Shown: piece after piece, positions 10,406 through 19,115 of the stretch
Position numbering within the stretch: position 1 is the stretch's first letter
Layout: each line of letters begins with the position of its first letter
Assembly (NCBI GenBank): GCA_025454835.1
Contig: JALONQ010000002.1
Coordinates: 62,001-126,000, forward strand
Direction of reading: 5' to 3'
DNA from: Bacteroidota bacterium
GTDB taxonomy: Bacteria > Bacteroidota > Ignavibacteria > UBA10030
Length of the DNA: 64,000 nucleotides
The notes under the pieces: generated by a model
The model's database searches: none
Seen by the model: only the letters and a program-made list of their open reading frames with translations
What the model was told of the DNA's origin: nothing
Program-made: the position numbers and the translations under genes

Positions 10406-11296
10406 CTAATGCGCGTGCTCGCCGTCGTGCGCCTCGCCGTGTCCCGCCTGCATCCCGAGCCCCATGAAGAGCGACGTGAGCATCGTGAAGACGTACGCCT
10501 GAATGAATGCCACCATGATCTCGAGCAGCATGATGGTCACGGTGAATCCAACGGAGAGCCCACCCACCCACAGGGACCGGAAAAGGAGGATCAGACCTAT
10601 CAGCGACACGATGACGATATGCCCGCCCGTCATGTTCGCGAAGAGACGGATGCAGAGGGCGAACGGCTTCGTGAAGAGTCCCAAGATCTCGATGGGCACC
10701 ATGATCGGCCACAGCGCCCAATGCACGCCCCCCGTCAGGTGGGCCAGATAGTGACCCAATCCTTGGGCACGGATCGCGGAGAGTTGGATCATGATGAATG
10801 CGATCACGGCCAATCCGGCTGTGACGGCGATGTTGCCCGTGGCCGTGGCGCCGAACGGCACCAAGCCCAGGAGATTCATGATCAGGATGAAGAAGAAGGT
10901 CGTCAGAAGGTACGGCACGTAGCGCAGACCCGACGGACCCATGTTAGGAATCGCCACTTCATCGCGAATGAAGAGCACCATGAGCTCGAGCACATTCCCC
11001 ATGCCGCGTTGGACCGGATGTTTCCGGTATGCCCTCGCGGCGCGGACCGCCCAGACCGTCAGGAGGATGGCGGCTAGGAGGAGGAACACGACGTGCTTGG
11101 TCGGCGAAAGGTCGAGCGTGATGCCACCGATCGTCACGGGCGGGAATTGCGGCAGGTCAACGTGTCCGCCGGGGACCTCGACGTACCGGCCATCTTTCAT
11201 GTGATCCAGAAGATGGGCGAAGTCGAATCCCTCGCCGTGACCTCCGCCGTGGGCGGCGGTCTGGAGCGTATCGGCAGCGGAATTGGGTTCGTTCAT
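10406..11296 (-). CDS. atpB: ATP synthase a subunit
   Basis: 296-residue stator half-channel subunit with about six membrane helices. The essential arginine lies in ALCIRLFANMTGGHIV. The final helix motif is IMVAFIQAYVFTMLTSLF, and the protein ends in a His-rich tail (GHGEAHDGEHAH). A His/Gly-rich N-terminal stretch precedes the first helix. It follows the atpI-like gene by 11 bp. Confidence 0.97.
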   Translation of the reverse strand: MNEPNSAADTLQTAAHGGGHGEGFDFAHLLDHMKDGRYVEVPGGHVDLPQFPPVTIGGITLDLSPTKHVVFLLLAAILLTVWAVRAARAYRKHPVQRGMGNVLELMVLFIRDEVAIPNMGPSGLRYVPYLLTTFFFILIMNLLGLVPFGATATGNIAVTAGLAVIAFIMIQLSAIRAQGLGHYLAHLTGGVHWALWPIMVPIEILGLFTKPFALCIRLFANMTGGHIVIVSLIGLILLFRSLWVGGLSVGFTVTIMLLEIMVAFIQAYVFTMLTSLFMGLGMQAGHGEAHDGEHAH

Positions 11297-11307
11297 GGGG
11301 CGTCAGT

Positions 11308-11694
11308 TCATTCCTGTTGCAGCTTGACACGCTTCTGCAGTGCGGCGACCTCGAAGACGAGTGCGACGCCATACCAACCCAGCAGACTCAGCATCAACGA
11401 CGTCGGACGGAACGCGTGCACTTTGAGAAGCACCACGACCAGCCCAAGCATCACGATCAGCCTCACACCCATGCCTCCCAGCACCCGCTTCAGGAAGGAG
11501 ATGGGCGATCGTCCGGAAGACCAATCCAGGAGTATCGACCCTGCCAACGCGTGTAAGAGGCACATGGTGCCGCCGGCCAGGACACTCCGTTGCGTTTGCA
11601 CATCCATAAGCGCCGGACCGCCGATCCAGATCACCAGCATGATGGGCACGAACACCCACAATGGACGGCGGAACTCTTTCCAATCAATGCTCAT
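11308..11694 (-). CDS. Small membrane protein in ATPase operon, AtpI-like position
   Basis: 128 residues with four predicted membrane helices (about 13-30, 38-55, 75-92, 98-116). A short charged loop holds DWSSGRSPISFLKRVLGG. The position between the AtpZ gene and atpB, and the four-helix plan, match AtpI, an assembly factor for the c-ring or an ion carrier with AtpZ. Sequence recognition is weak, so this is a call by position and topology. Its start overlaps the atpZ stop by 11 bp. Confidence 0.6.
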   Translation of the reverse strand: MSIDWKEFRRPLWVFVPIMLVIWIGGPALMDVQTQRSVLAGGTMCLLHALAGSILLDWSSGRSPISFLKRVLGGMGVRLIVMLGLVVVLLKVHAFRPTSLMLSLLGWYGVALVFEVAALQKRVKLQQE

Positions 11695-11965
11695 GAGGCG
11701 GTCTTTGCTGGTCCTTGAACTTGGGACCCGTCACAGTTCTGATGAACTTGATCATGCCACCAGTGGTGCCGACGACGACCCCGGCCAGGCGTCCCCAGGG
11801 AGTCAAGCCGAGTTCGTTGTCCACCCACCAGCCGATGAAGAAGAACACGAGCACCGCGGCGGCCAGTTGCAGCCCGAGACCGACGAACGGCGCGAATTCG
11901 CGCAACGAATCGTCCCACCAACCGCCCGGCGGCCGCTCCGGGCCCGATGCGGTCGGCTTCGGCAT
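11684..11965 (-). CDS. atpZ: AtpZ/AtpI family F0F1 ATPase accessory protein
   Basis: 93 residues with two membrane helices: FVGLGLQLAAAVLVFFFIGW (about 27-46), then PWGRLAGVVVGTTGGMIKFI (56-75). The WWVDNELGLTPW linker is the family hallmark. AtpZ with AtpI has been linked to Mg2+/Ca2+ handling and c-ring assembly. It overlaps the bactofilin stop by 1 bp. Confidence 0.8.
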   Translation of the reverse strand: MPKPTASGPERPPGGWWDDSLREFAPFVGLGLQLAAAVLVFFFIGWWVDNELGLTPWGRLAGVVVGTTGGMIKFIRTVTGPKFKDQQRPPHEH

Positions 11966-12324
11966 CAGTGCCGGAGTTCCGATGACGGCTTCTCCGTCAT
12001 CGACACGCGTCCGTCGAACACGGATCCTTCGTCGATGACGAGGCGTGTGGCGCGTACATCGCCGCGCACGACAGACTTGCCTTCGAAGACGACCTTTTCG
12101 GCGGCGGTCACGCTGCCGCGCACCTTTCCGCCGACCGTAATGTTGCGTGCGGAGACGTTTCCCTCGACCTCGCCGGTGACGCCAATAGCCAGCGATTCAT
12201 TGGCCGCCACTTCGCCGAGCACCTTGCCGTCGACGCGGACGCTCCCCTGGCTGCGGATCTTCCCTTCGACGACCGTGCCGGCGCCGATGATGTTCAGCTC
12301 TTTGATGGGGTCGGATTTTCCCAC
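11965..12324 (-). CDS. Bactofilin
   Basis: 119-residue cytoskeletal protein of the bactofilin family, which polymerises without nucleotide into a right-handed beta helix and positions cell-wall enzymes. The repeated hydrophobic/G pattern is visible: IIGAGTVVEGKIRSQGSVRV, GKVLGEVAANESL, GEVEGNVSARNITVGGKVRG. GTG start at 12324 with a GGAGG site upstream. The M23 peptidase gene ends 25 bp before it. Bactofilin-M23 pairs act together in cell shape and peptidoglycan work in other bacteria; here the pair heads the ATPase operon. Confidence 0.93.
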   Translation of the reverse strand: MGKSDPIKELNIIGAGTVVEGKIRSQGSVRVDGKVLGEVAANESLAIGVTGEVEGNVSARNITVGGKVRGSVTAAEKVVFEGKSVVRGDVRATRLVIDEGSVFDGRVSMTEKPSSELRH

Positions 12325-12348
12325 GTCAGCCTCCGTCGTTGGCTCGGG

Positions 12349-13221
12349 TCACGATGCCGCATTCATCAAGAACAGCGACGGATCCCTGGGGGAACCGTCC
12401 TTCCATATCTCAAAGTGAACGTGGGGACCCTGACTGGTCTCCCCCGTATCGCCAAGCGTGCCGATCGGATCGCCGCGCCGGACGAACATGCCAGCCGATC
12501 TTGTGAGCGACTGCGCATGCTTGTAGAACGTCAGATACCCCCCGGGGTGCGACAGGATGACCATGTTGCCGTCGAGCTGGGTCCAACCCGCGAAGATCAC
12601 GTATCCATCTGCTGCGGCGGTGATCGTTGCGCCAGCCTTGCCGGCGATGTCCATTCCGAGGTGGCCGCGGTCGGGTTCGAAGCCCCGCGTCACATAGCCC
12701 GTCGTCGGGAACGACGCGGGAAACGCAACGGTCGCGGGAACCGTCTCAGAGGCCAGCACGCGCGTGGCCGGCGCCTGGACCGACAACGCCACGGATGGCG
12801 CGCGCCCTGGCATCATGTCTACGTCGGAGGTCCGTCTCCGTTCCAGAGGAACAGCGGCGCTCGCACGGCGCAAGGAATCGGATACGGTTCGATCGCCGAG
12901 CGCGTTCCGCAACTGAAGATTGTACGAGCGCATCTCGAGCATCTGCTCCATCATCGTCACCATTCGGTCGTTGAGGGCGACGATCTCCCTGCCGTACTGG
13001 TTCTCGAGTTCCGGATTCGGAATGTCCAACCAGCCGGCAAGCGGGGTCCAATAGAGTAGCGCTGTGAACAGGGCGATGACGATCATGACCCCGATGGTCA
13101 CGACGGCTCGCACCTGCCACGGTTTGAACCGAAAACTGCGCGACTCGGATGCCTCCTCGTTGGGGACGAGGACGACCGTGTAGTGTCGTCGCTTGGAGCT
13201 ATGGTGGTTTCGGTCCGCCAT
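12349..13221 (-). CDS. M23 family metallopeptidase (peptidoglycan endopeptidase), membrane anchored
   Basis: 290 residues. A cytoplasmic basic stretch is followed by a membrane helix (VRAVVTIGVMIVIALFTALL, about 42-61), then a coiled-coil-like periplasmic linker and the LytM/M23 domain (about 175-290). Zinc ligands fit HLGMD (H and D) and the final HVHF; the family's KHAQSL segment precedes them. Likely cleaves peptide cross-links in the periplasm. First gene of the operon; a strong promoter lies 43 bp upstream. No obvious loss of metal ligands. Confidence 0.93.
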   Translation of the reverse strand: MADRNHHSSKRRHYTVVLVPNEEASESRSFRFKPWQVRAVVTIGVMIVIALFTALLYWTPLAGWLDIPNPELENQYGREIVALNDRMVTMMEQMLEMRSYNLQLRNALGDRTVSDSLRRASAAVPLERRRTSDVDMMPGRAPSVALSVQAPATRVLASETVPATVAFPASFPTTGYVTRGFEPDRGHLGMDIAGKAGATITAAADGYVIFAGWTQLDGNMVILSHPGGYLTFYKHAQSLTRSAGMFVRRGDPIGTLGDTGETSQGPHVHFEIWKDGSPRDPSLFLMNAAS

Positions 13222-13263
13222 GCCGCAAAATCCCCAGAATTGTCCATCAAAACGATGAATTTA

Positions 13264-13292
13264 AATATACGAGCAAAACCCAGCGAAGTCAA
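13264..13292 (-). promoter_or_regulatory. Sigma70 promoter for the M23-bactofilin-ATPase operon
   Basis: Minus strand: TTGACT (13292-13287), 17-bp spacer, TATATT (13269-13264), 43 bp before the M23 start codon. Near-consensus boxes and spacing. It diverges from the promoter at 13350. Confidence 0.7.
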
Positions 13293-13349
13293 CGCAACAA
13301 ACCCCCGAAACAGTGCAAATCGCGGCTTTGCATGCTTGGGATGACATCC

Positions 13350-13378
13350 TTGACTTCCCTCTCAGGAATGGGTACATT
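13350..13378 (+). promoter_or_regulatory. Sigma70 promoter for the zinc-ribbon gene and rpsU
   Basis: TTGACT (13350-13355), 17-bp spacer, TACATT (13373-13378), leaving a leader of about 85 nt before the ATG at 13472. Back to back with the ATPase-operon promoter, so the 250-bp gap is a divergent regulatory region. Confidence 0.65.
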
Positions 13379-13471
13379 AAAAATCCCGACTGCCGCACCG
13401 ACTGCAATTTGCGCTTCCGCGTCCGTTGGCTCCCGCAGTCCGATGGCTCTCAAGAGTGAGGACGGTTCACC

Positions 13472-13900
13472 ATGGCTAAGACCAAGTACATTGTGCACGA
13501 GTGCGCGTACTGCCGGAAGGCGACCAAGATGGAACTGGTCGGCAGCATGCCGGCTGAGGTCGAGGGGTCGGAGCCGCAGAAATTCTGGTATCGCTGCAGC
13601 CGGTGCAAGCACAGCGCCCTCCTCGACATCGCCTCGGTCGGCAAAGAGAAGAAGGGGGCATCTGCGATCATCGATCGGGCTGCGTGCACCGAATACAGCG
13701 CTGACAAGCTGTTCAAGATCGGCGAGGAGATCTACCACGCCGGCCTGGACGATGTCGGCCGCGTCGTCCGTAAAGACAAGACCTCCGGCGGCATTCATTC
13801 GATCGTCGTGACCTTCGAACGTACCGGGGAACGAAAACTGCTCGAAAACACTCATGATCTTCCGGTGGACGACTCCGAGGTCGTACCTGTCACCGGATAA
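13472..13900 (+). CDS. Conserved zinc-ribbon protein of unknown function
   Basis: 142 residues. The N-terminus carries a treble-clef/zinc-ribbon pattern: [10 protein letters not shown] (C11, C14) and [11 protein letters not shown] (about C43, C46). The C-terminal half has a compact beta domain with [20 protein letters not shown] and [19 protein letters not shown], reminiscent of CarD/KOW-like small beta barrels that bind RNA polymerase or nucleic acid. It lies 26 bp before rpsU in one transcript from the 13350 promoter, hinting at a role in gene expression (inference only). I recognise the pattern as a conserved hypothetical from the Chlorobi/Bacteroidota side but cannot name it. Confidence 0.85.
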   Translation: MAKTKYIVHECAYCRKATKMELVGSMPAEVEGSEPQKFWYRCSRCKHSALLDIASVGKEKKGASAIIDRAACTEYSADKLFKIGEEIYHAGLDDVGRVVRKDKTSGGIHSIVVTFERTGERKLLENTHDLPVDDSEVVPVTG

Positions 13901-13912
13901 TTGACCAGAACG

Positions 13913-13924
13913 AAGGAGGTGATC
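13913..13924 (+). promoter_or_regulatory. Perfect extended Shine-Dalgarno of rpsU
   Basis: AAGGAGGTGATC is a 12-base match to the anti-Shine-Dalgarno tail of 16S rRNA (GATCACCTCCTT, general bacterial sequence). The TTG start at 13927 follows after 2 more bases, placing GGAGG 7 bp from it. It decides the start of rpsU. Confidence 0.85.
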
Positions 13925-13926
13925 TC

Positions 13927-14124
13927 TTGGTCGGCATCATCATCGGCGAACACGAACCGATCGACCGCGCTCTGCGGCGGTTCAAGAAGAAGTACGAACG
14001 CTCCGGCATTCTGAAAGAAGTGAAGCGACGTGCCTTCTTCACCAAGCCGTCCGTGAAGAAGCGGATGAAGCTCGCCAAGGCCGTCCGGCGCGCCCAACGC
14101 GCTGCGATGGAGAATCCCTTCTAA
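13927..14124 (+). CDS. rpsU: 30S ribosomal protein S21
   Basis: 65-residue bS21, which sits next to the 3' end of 16S rRNA on the 30S platform. Typical sequence: [20 protein letters not shown], then [20 protein letters not shown]. Start is TTG, set by the perfect extended ribosome binding site. Co-transcribed with the zinc-ribbon gene. A bidirectional hairpin follows the stop by 22 bp. Confidence 0.96.
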   Translation: MVGIIIGEHEPIDRALRRFKKKYERSGILKEVKRRAFFTKPSVKKRMKLAKAVRRAQRAAMENPF

Positions 14125-14145
14125 GCATCATCTTGCTGTACATTC

Positions 14146-14181
14146 GAACGCCGGACCTCACTGCACCGAGGCCCGGCGTTC
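14146..14181. terminator. Bidirectional terminator hairpin between rpsU and the aminopeptidase gene
   Basis: GAACGCCGG (14146-14154) pairs exactly with CCGGCGTTC (14173-14181), with further CCTC/GAGG pairing inside. It lies between convergent genes. There is no strong T-run on either side. Confidence 0.65.
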
Positions 14182-14211
14182 TCATGTCCGGGGCGACGGA
14201 TCGGCCGGCCG

Positions 14212-15651
14212 TTACTCGACCGGCACGTTACCGATGCCGGAACGACGCATGAGCGCTTCGATGGCCGCCGGTTCGTTGGGTGCTCCCTTCGAGAGCACCT
14301 CATTCCCGCCCGACGTGACGAGCACGACGTCCTCGATCCGGACCCCGATGCTCCGGTACTCGGGCGGTATTCCTTCCATGTCCTCGGCGATGTAGATCCC
14401 AGGCTCGACCGTGAAGACAACATTCGCCCGCAACGTATCGACGCCGACATCGTGGACATTCAGCCCCACCGCATGCCCCAGTCCGTGCCAGACGAACTTG
14501 CGGAACTCACGACCGTCCGTTTGCTTCACGAGACCGATCCGCACAAGGCCCGCCTCGAGCGTCCGGTCGGAGATCGCCGTCACATCCCTCCATGCCACTC
14601 CTGGCTTGATGGCCGCAATGGCCGCCTGATTGGCGGCCAGCACGATATCATAGATCGCGCGCTGAGGACGGCTGAAACGACCGTTCGCCGGATAAGTGCG
14701 GGTGATGTCGGAGGAGTAGCCGCGATACTCCGCTCCACAATCGGCCAGGACGAGGTCGCCCGACCGGATCTCGCGACGGTTCGTGCTGTAGTGCAGGACG
14801 ACCGCATTCTCCCCTGCACCGACGATGCAGGGATACCCGGCATATTCGGCGCCCATCCGCCGATAGACGTATTCGTAGATCGCCTGCAGTTCATACTCCC
14901 GCATTCCCGGCTGCACGCTCTTCATCGCCTCGGCGTGTGCCACCGCCGAGATGGTGGTTGCCTTTCGCAAGAGGGCGACCTCCTCGGATGACTTGACCGC
15001 GCGCATGCGTTGGATCGTGGGCGTCGGATCTCGACGTTCGAAGCGGGTCCGCACCCGTTCCAGCATCGACTCGACCGGTCGCAGGACCTCGGCCCGTGCC
15101 TCATCTGCCTCATCGCGCATCGTCGGACAGTAGACCGCCTCAACGCCCTCCATCAGAACCCGGGCGAGTACCGCCCCCATGCGGTCATGCGAGAGTGCGT
15201 AGGCGAACCCGCGGAGAGACATCGCTCCTTCCGGACCGTATCGCCGGCCCTCCCACCGCTCCCGCTGCGGGTTTCGCGGTTCGACGAACAGGACCTCGCG
15301 CACCGTGATGCGGCGCGTGCTGTCGGCGGGGTCGGCAACTTGGATGCCGCGCGGGACCAGCACGAGTACCGCATTGGGTTCCGGAAATCCGGTCAGATAC
15401 CAGAAGTTGTCGTCCTGACGGTACTGGTAGTCGACGTCGTGGTTGCGCACGCGCACTGGACCGGCCGCGAGGATGACGACGGACCGCTCGCCCAAGAGGG
15501 TCATGAGGGAGTCGCGGCGCGCCCGATGGACCGAAGGGGGGAGACGGTCGACGTCGTACTCCAGATACGACGAAGGCATCGGCTGGGCTTCGGCCAACGT
15601 CAGGGCCAGCGAACAGACCACGACGAAGCTTCGGAGAGATCGGGTAAGCAT
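14212..15651 (-). CDS. Exported Xaa-Pro aminopeptidase (M24B, aminopeptidase P family)
   Basis: 479 residues beginning with a signal peptide (LRSFVVVCSLALTLAEA, about 5-21). It removes N-terminal residues preceding proline. The N-terminal creatinase-like domain contains DNFWYLTGFPEPNAVLVLVP (about 81-100). The pita-bread catalytic domain starts near 215 (MRAVKSSEEVALLRKA) and holds the metal ligands: D in LADCGAEYRGY, D in SSDITRTYP, H in WHGLGHAVGL, E in VEPGIYIAEDM and E in RIEDVVLV. All five are present. Signal peptide indicates periplasmic or secreted action, with peptides from protein digestion as likely substrates. It lies 21 bp before the T9SS BNR gene's stop and is convergent with rpsU. 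Confidence 0.92.
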   Translation of the reverse strand: MLTRSLRSFVVVCSLALTLAEAQPMPSSYLEYDVDRLPPSVHRARRDSLMTLLGERSVVILAAGPVRVRNHDVDYQYRQDDNFWYLTGFPEPNAVLVLVPRGIQVADPADSTRRITVREVLFVEPRNPQRERWEGRRYGPEGAMSLRGFAYALSHDRMGAVLARVLMEGVEAVYCPTMRDEADEARAEVLRPVESMLERVRTRFERRDPTPTIQRMRAVKSSEEVALLRKATTISAVAHAEAMKSVQPGMREYELQAIYEYVYRRMGAEYAGYPCIVGAGENAVVLHYSTNRREIRSGDLVLADCGAEYRGYSSDITRTYPANGRFSRPQRAIYDIVLAANQAAIAAIKPGVAWRDVTAISDRTLEAGLVRIGLVKQTDGREFRKFVWHGLGHAVGLNVHDVGVDTLRANVVFTVEPGIYIAEDMEGIPPEYRSIGVRIEDVVLVTSGGNEVLSKGAPNEPAAIEALMRRSGIGNVPVE

Positions 15652-15671
15652 GCAGCCTCCTTGAACCAGTC

Positions 15672-18509
15672 TCAGCGTAGAAGAGTCAGCTTTCCGGCCG
15701 CCACGTTTCCGGAAGCATCCATCACGTACAGATACACGCCCGAAGCGGCGGGTCGCCCGTCCGCCGTCCGTCCGTCCCAGTTCACGGGGTAGGTGCCGGC
15801 GGCAACCGACTCATCGTAGACGGTGGCCACCGTCCGGCCTGCCAGGTCTACGATGCGGACGCGGACGCGGCTGGCGGACGGAACAATGATGTTGAATGAC
15901 GTTCCAGCATTGAACGGATTTGGGAAGTTGCGAGACACCATGAACGTGCGCGGTACGGAGGCCGGAGTGGGCGGCTTCGGCGGCACAGTCGGGAACACGG
16001 CGGAGAAGGTCCCGCCTCCATGCGTGCCGACCGCGACGACACCGTCCACGCGCCGGGCCTGGACCATCGTTGTGACATGCGAGCCGATGGACTCCGCACC
16101 TTCCTGACTCCACACCGTTGACGTGTCTGCCAGCGAACGCGTCGAATAGAGGCCGGTGCTCGTACCGGCGAAGTAGGAGTAGGCGCCGCTGTCGGGCAAC
16201 ATCTCCACCCACCGCACGGAGGGCCCGTTCCCCGAGCCGTCCCGGCGCTCTTCGAGGTTCCCCGACACGTCGGTCCACATCCCACCGCCGTTCGTCGTCA
16301 TGAAGATGCTACGAATAGCGTAGTTCGAGTACGCGATCAGCACGCGGTCGGCGTTCATGGGATCGACCGCGATACTGGAAACGTATCCGCTCGTTGGAAG
16401 GCCCTTGCCGCTGCTGACGTCGGTCACGGTCGCATCGTCCAGGTGGGCGTTCGTCAACTTGTAGACACGGGCACCCGACGTTCCGTAGTAGAGGATATTC
16501 GCCGGCATCGTCGAGGCCGCCAAGGCGCTGATCGATGCGCCACCGGTGGACGTCTGCGTGAGGTTCCTCCAGTTGACGCTCGTCGTATTCGACGAACCCA
16601 TCGGAATACCCCTGAGGTCGCTATTCCTCCAGATCGTCGTTCCTCCGGCCAGGTACATCCTCTTCTGTTGCGTCGGGTCGAGGATGAACGGGTTGATGAA
16701 AAGATAGCCCGTTCCGCCGGTCGGGTCGACACGGCCGTTCGTGATTTGCGTGAGCCGATAGATGACGCCGTTCTGGAGCGAGATGTAAGCGATCAGTCCG
16801 TCCGGCGCCGGTTCCGTCGTGATCGCGCAGAACCCTCCGTCTCCACCCGCCGCTTCGCTCCAGAGCGCCTGGCCGGCCAGCTCGTCCACGTACCATGTGC
16901 CGTTGTCCTGCATACCGCCCATGAGCAGATGGCTACCCGAGCTGAACGGATCGATCCCGATGGCGTAGAACTGCGTTGTCACGTATCCATTGTTGAGCGA
17001 GGTCCATGCGGCCGGCGTCGCCGCTGCGTCGTCGGTCCGGAAGACCCCGCCGTCGTTCCCGTTGTAGAGCACGCTTGGGAGGCTCGGATGGAAGACGATC
17101 GCGTGGTGGTCGGGATGGTTGTCGGCGTATCGAGCGTATGTCGAAGCGCTGGCATAGCCGCCGATCCGCGTCCAGTTGCCGGGCGTCGCAAAGGCGTCCG
17201 GCGCGCGGTACAGGTTGATGGCGCCGACATACAGGAGATTCGGATCGTTGGGCGACACGGCTGCCACCAGATCGTAGGACTGTTGGGTGCCGAACACTGC
17301 ATTGCCGGAGAGGCCGCTTTCGTTCGGCAGGTTCGCCGACCGGTCGGTCCAGATTCCATTGGCCCCACTGCCGTTGCCGCCAAGGTAGTCATACCGCCAG
17401 ACGCCATGGCCGGTGGGCGTGATGGTGGGCGCCTCGCCGACGAAATAGACGATCGACTCGTTCGACGGTGCAACGGCCGCCACGACGCGGTTGAAATCGG
17501 CCGGGAACAGCGCCGGAGTCACATTGGCCCACGTCAGTCCGTCCGTCGATCGCCAGACGCCGGCATCAGGCGTGGCGAGTGTTCCGTTGCTGTTACGGCT
17601 GCTGGCGGTAGCATAGAACACGCCGCCCGAGGTGACGACGACATCCGTGTAGCGTGGCCCGGCCGGAATGTCGCTTCCGCCCAACCGTGTTGTCCATGAG
17701 GCGCCGCCGTCGGCCGAGGTTTGGACGCCGCCGATCGTGGCGGCGACGATGACGGTGTTAACGGTATCGGTAGGGTCGATGGCCAGGTTCCAGACGTAGT
17801 CGAACGACTGGTCGAACAGAACGTTCCTCGTTCGCGTGGCCGGAAGGACTGACCAGCTCAGCCCGTTGTCCGTCGATCGGTAGATGCCGTCGCCGCGATA
17901 GAGGGCGCCGCCACCGCCCGCCGCCGAGTTGCCGCGCAGCTCACCGGTACCGTAGTACCAGTTGGCCGAACGGCCCGGCCGAGGATCCTGCACGATGCAC
18001 GTGACGCTTTGCAGGTCGTTGATGGCGCCGACGCGGTGCCAGGTCACGCCGCCGTTGGTCGATCGCATCATGCCGCCCGACACCCCGCCGGCCAGAATGA
18101 TCGCCGGGTTCATACGGTCAAGCGCGAGGGCTCGGGTGCGGCCGCCAACGTTGACCGGACCGCGGCGCTCCCAGGTGACCGCAGCCTCTCGCCCACCCTT
18201 CAGAAGAGAAGGCATGCGCTTCGGAAGGGCACGGGCGAAGGCCAACTCACGTTCGCGAATGCGTTCCGGGACCCGGCCGGTTGAAGGGTCCTGCATCATC
18301 ATCCACTCCCATCGCGCCCGTGAGCCGGGGTCCTCGCCGTGCCCGATCTCCGACGGTCTCGGGGCGATCGCCTTGCGGGAGATGAACTGACCCTCCCACA
18401 GTCGTTCGCGATCACGAGGTTCCGGCCCGCGTCCTTCCCAAACACCGAGTGCAGCGGCCGCAAGCGCCAGAGCGGCCATGGGCCACCGTTTCCATTGACG
18501 AAGCGTCAT
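15672..18509 (-). CDS. Secreted BNR/sortilin-type beta-propeller protein with T9SS sorting domain
   Basis: 945 residues. N-terminal signal region (WPMAALALAAAALGVW, about 8-23), a degradative-looking linker, then repeated BNR/Asp-box motifs of the form S-x-D/N-x-G-x-x-W: STNGGVTW, STDNGLSW, SADGGASW and TNGGGMW. Two propeller domains of the sortilin/VPS10 or GH74-like type are likely (about 105-850). The last 85 residues are a T9SS type A sorting domain: SRNFPNPFNAGTSFNI, VRIVDLAGRTVATVYD, GVYLYVMDASG, ending GKLTLLR. Probably exported by the type IX system and kept on or released from the cell surface. Ligand or substrate unknown; catalytic acid residues of GH74 cannot be assigned by eye. 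Confidence 0.88.
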   Translation of the reverse strand: MTLRQWKRWPMAALALAAAALGVWEGRGPEPRDRERLWEGQFISRKAIAPRPSEIGHGEDPGSRARWEWMMMQDPSTGRVPERIRERELAFARALPKRMPSLLKGGREAAVTWERRGPVNVGGRTRALALDRMNPAIILAGGVSGGMMRSTNGGVTWHRVGAINDLQSVTCIVQDPRPGRSANWYYGTGELRGNSAAGGGGALYRGDGIYRSTDNGLSWSVLPATRTRNVLFDQSFDYVWNLAIDPTDTVNTVIVAATIGGVQTSADGGASWTTRLGGSDIPAGPRYTDVVVTSGGVFYATASSRNSNGTLATPDAGVWRSTDGLTWANVTPALFPADFNRVVAAVAPSNESIVYFVGEAPTITPTGHGVWRYDYLGGNGSGANGIWTDRSANLPNESGLSGNAVFGTQQSYDLVAAVSPNDPNLLYVGAINLYRAPDAFATPGNWTRIGGYASASTYARYADNHPDHHAIVFHPSLPSVLYNGNDGGVFRTDDAAATPAAWTSLNNGYVTTQFYAIGIDPFSSGSHLLMGGMQDNGTWYVDELAGQALWSEAAGGDGGFCAITTEPAPDGLIAYISLQNGVIYRLTQITNGRVDPTGGTGYLFINPFILDPTQQKRMYLAGGTTIWRNSDLRGIPMGSSNTTSVNWRNLTQTSTGGASISALAASTMPANILYYGTSGARVYKLTNAHLDDATVTDVSSGKGLPTSGYVSSIAVDPMNADRVLIAYSNYAIRSIFMTTNGGGMWTDVSGNLEERRDGSGNGPSVRWVEMLPDSGAYSYFAGTSTGLYSTRSLADTSTVWSQEGAESIGSHVTTMVQARRVDGVVAVGTHGGGTFSAVFPTVPPKPPTPASVPRTFMVSRNFPNPFNAGTSFNIIVPSASRVRVRIVDLAGRTVATVYDESVAAGTYPVNWDGRTADGRPAASGVYLYVMDASGNVAAGKLTLLR

Positions 18510-18603
18510 GTGTTCACCAGAACCGTTCTACGATCGTCCATCGCCATGGTTCGACCGTTCAAGGGGCAGCTGGAACAGCGGAGCAAAGGCATTGAGGAGC
18601 TCT

Positions 18604-19113
18604 CTAGGGTTGTTTCGTGATCTCGAGCTGCTGCTGGATCGTCTGGAAGTCGGCCGACCGATGCGCAAACACGATCTTCCAGGCCCCATCGCGCCGCTCG
18701 AGGACATAGGTCGTCGGCAGGAATTCGTCGATCCGGTGCCCGTTCAGTTCATACTCCTGCCGGACGATGCAAGAAACGACTGCGCCCTCGCCGTAGACGC
18801 GCGACTCGATGTTCTCGACCGCATTGGTGTATTCATGCACACGTCCGACGCCGGCCAGCATGCGGGCCCGGGTCGTATCGACCGGTTCTTCCTGCCCCCA
18901 ATACGTGACGTAGCGGGCGTTCGGGTCGAAGGCCCGGTCGATCTCCGCACCCAGGTCGATGCTCTTCCCGGCGTACGCCGCCTCGAGCGCCCGATGGAAA
19001 TGCGTCACGACCTTCTCCACCGCCGCCTGGTCTTGCGGTCCCGGCGTCGAGTCTTCGTCGGCGCAGCCGCCGATCAGGGCGATGGGGATCAGGAGCGCCA
19101 GCATTCGTTTCAT
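18604..19113 (-). CDS. Lipoprotein with SnoaL/DUF4440 (NTF2-like) domain
   Basis: 169 residues from ATG 19113, which has GGAGG at the ideal 6-bp distance; an earlier ATG at 19119 overlaps the moaA stop as ATGA. Type II signal peptide MKRMLALLIPIALIGGC with lipobox cysteine at about 17. The rest is an NTF2-like fold: VEKVVTHFHRALEAAYAGK, PNARYVTYWGQEEPVDTTRA and YVLERRDGAWKIVFAHRSAD are typical of SnoaL/DUF4440 proteins. Function unknown. Last gene of the molybdopterin operon, although no link to cofactor synthesis is evident. Confidence 0.8.
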   Translation of the reverse strand: MKRMLALLIPIALIGGCADEDSTPGPQDQAAVEKVVTHFHRALEAAYAGKSIDLGAEIDRAFDPNARYVTYWGQEEPVDTTRARMLAGVGRVHEYTNAVENIESRVYGEGAVVSCIVRQEYELNGHRIDEFLPTTYVLERRDGAWKIVFAHRSADFQTIQQQLEITKQP

Positions 19114-19115
19114 TG

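Noticed and set aside
16443-17699. 418-codon plus-strand frame inside the BNR-repeat gene
   Set aside because: Antisense shadow of a clear T9SS protein; no motif, no ribosome binding site.
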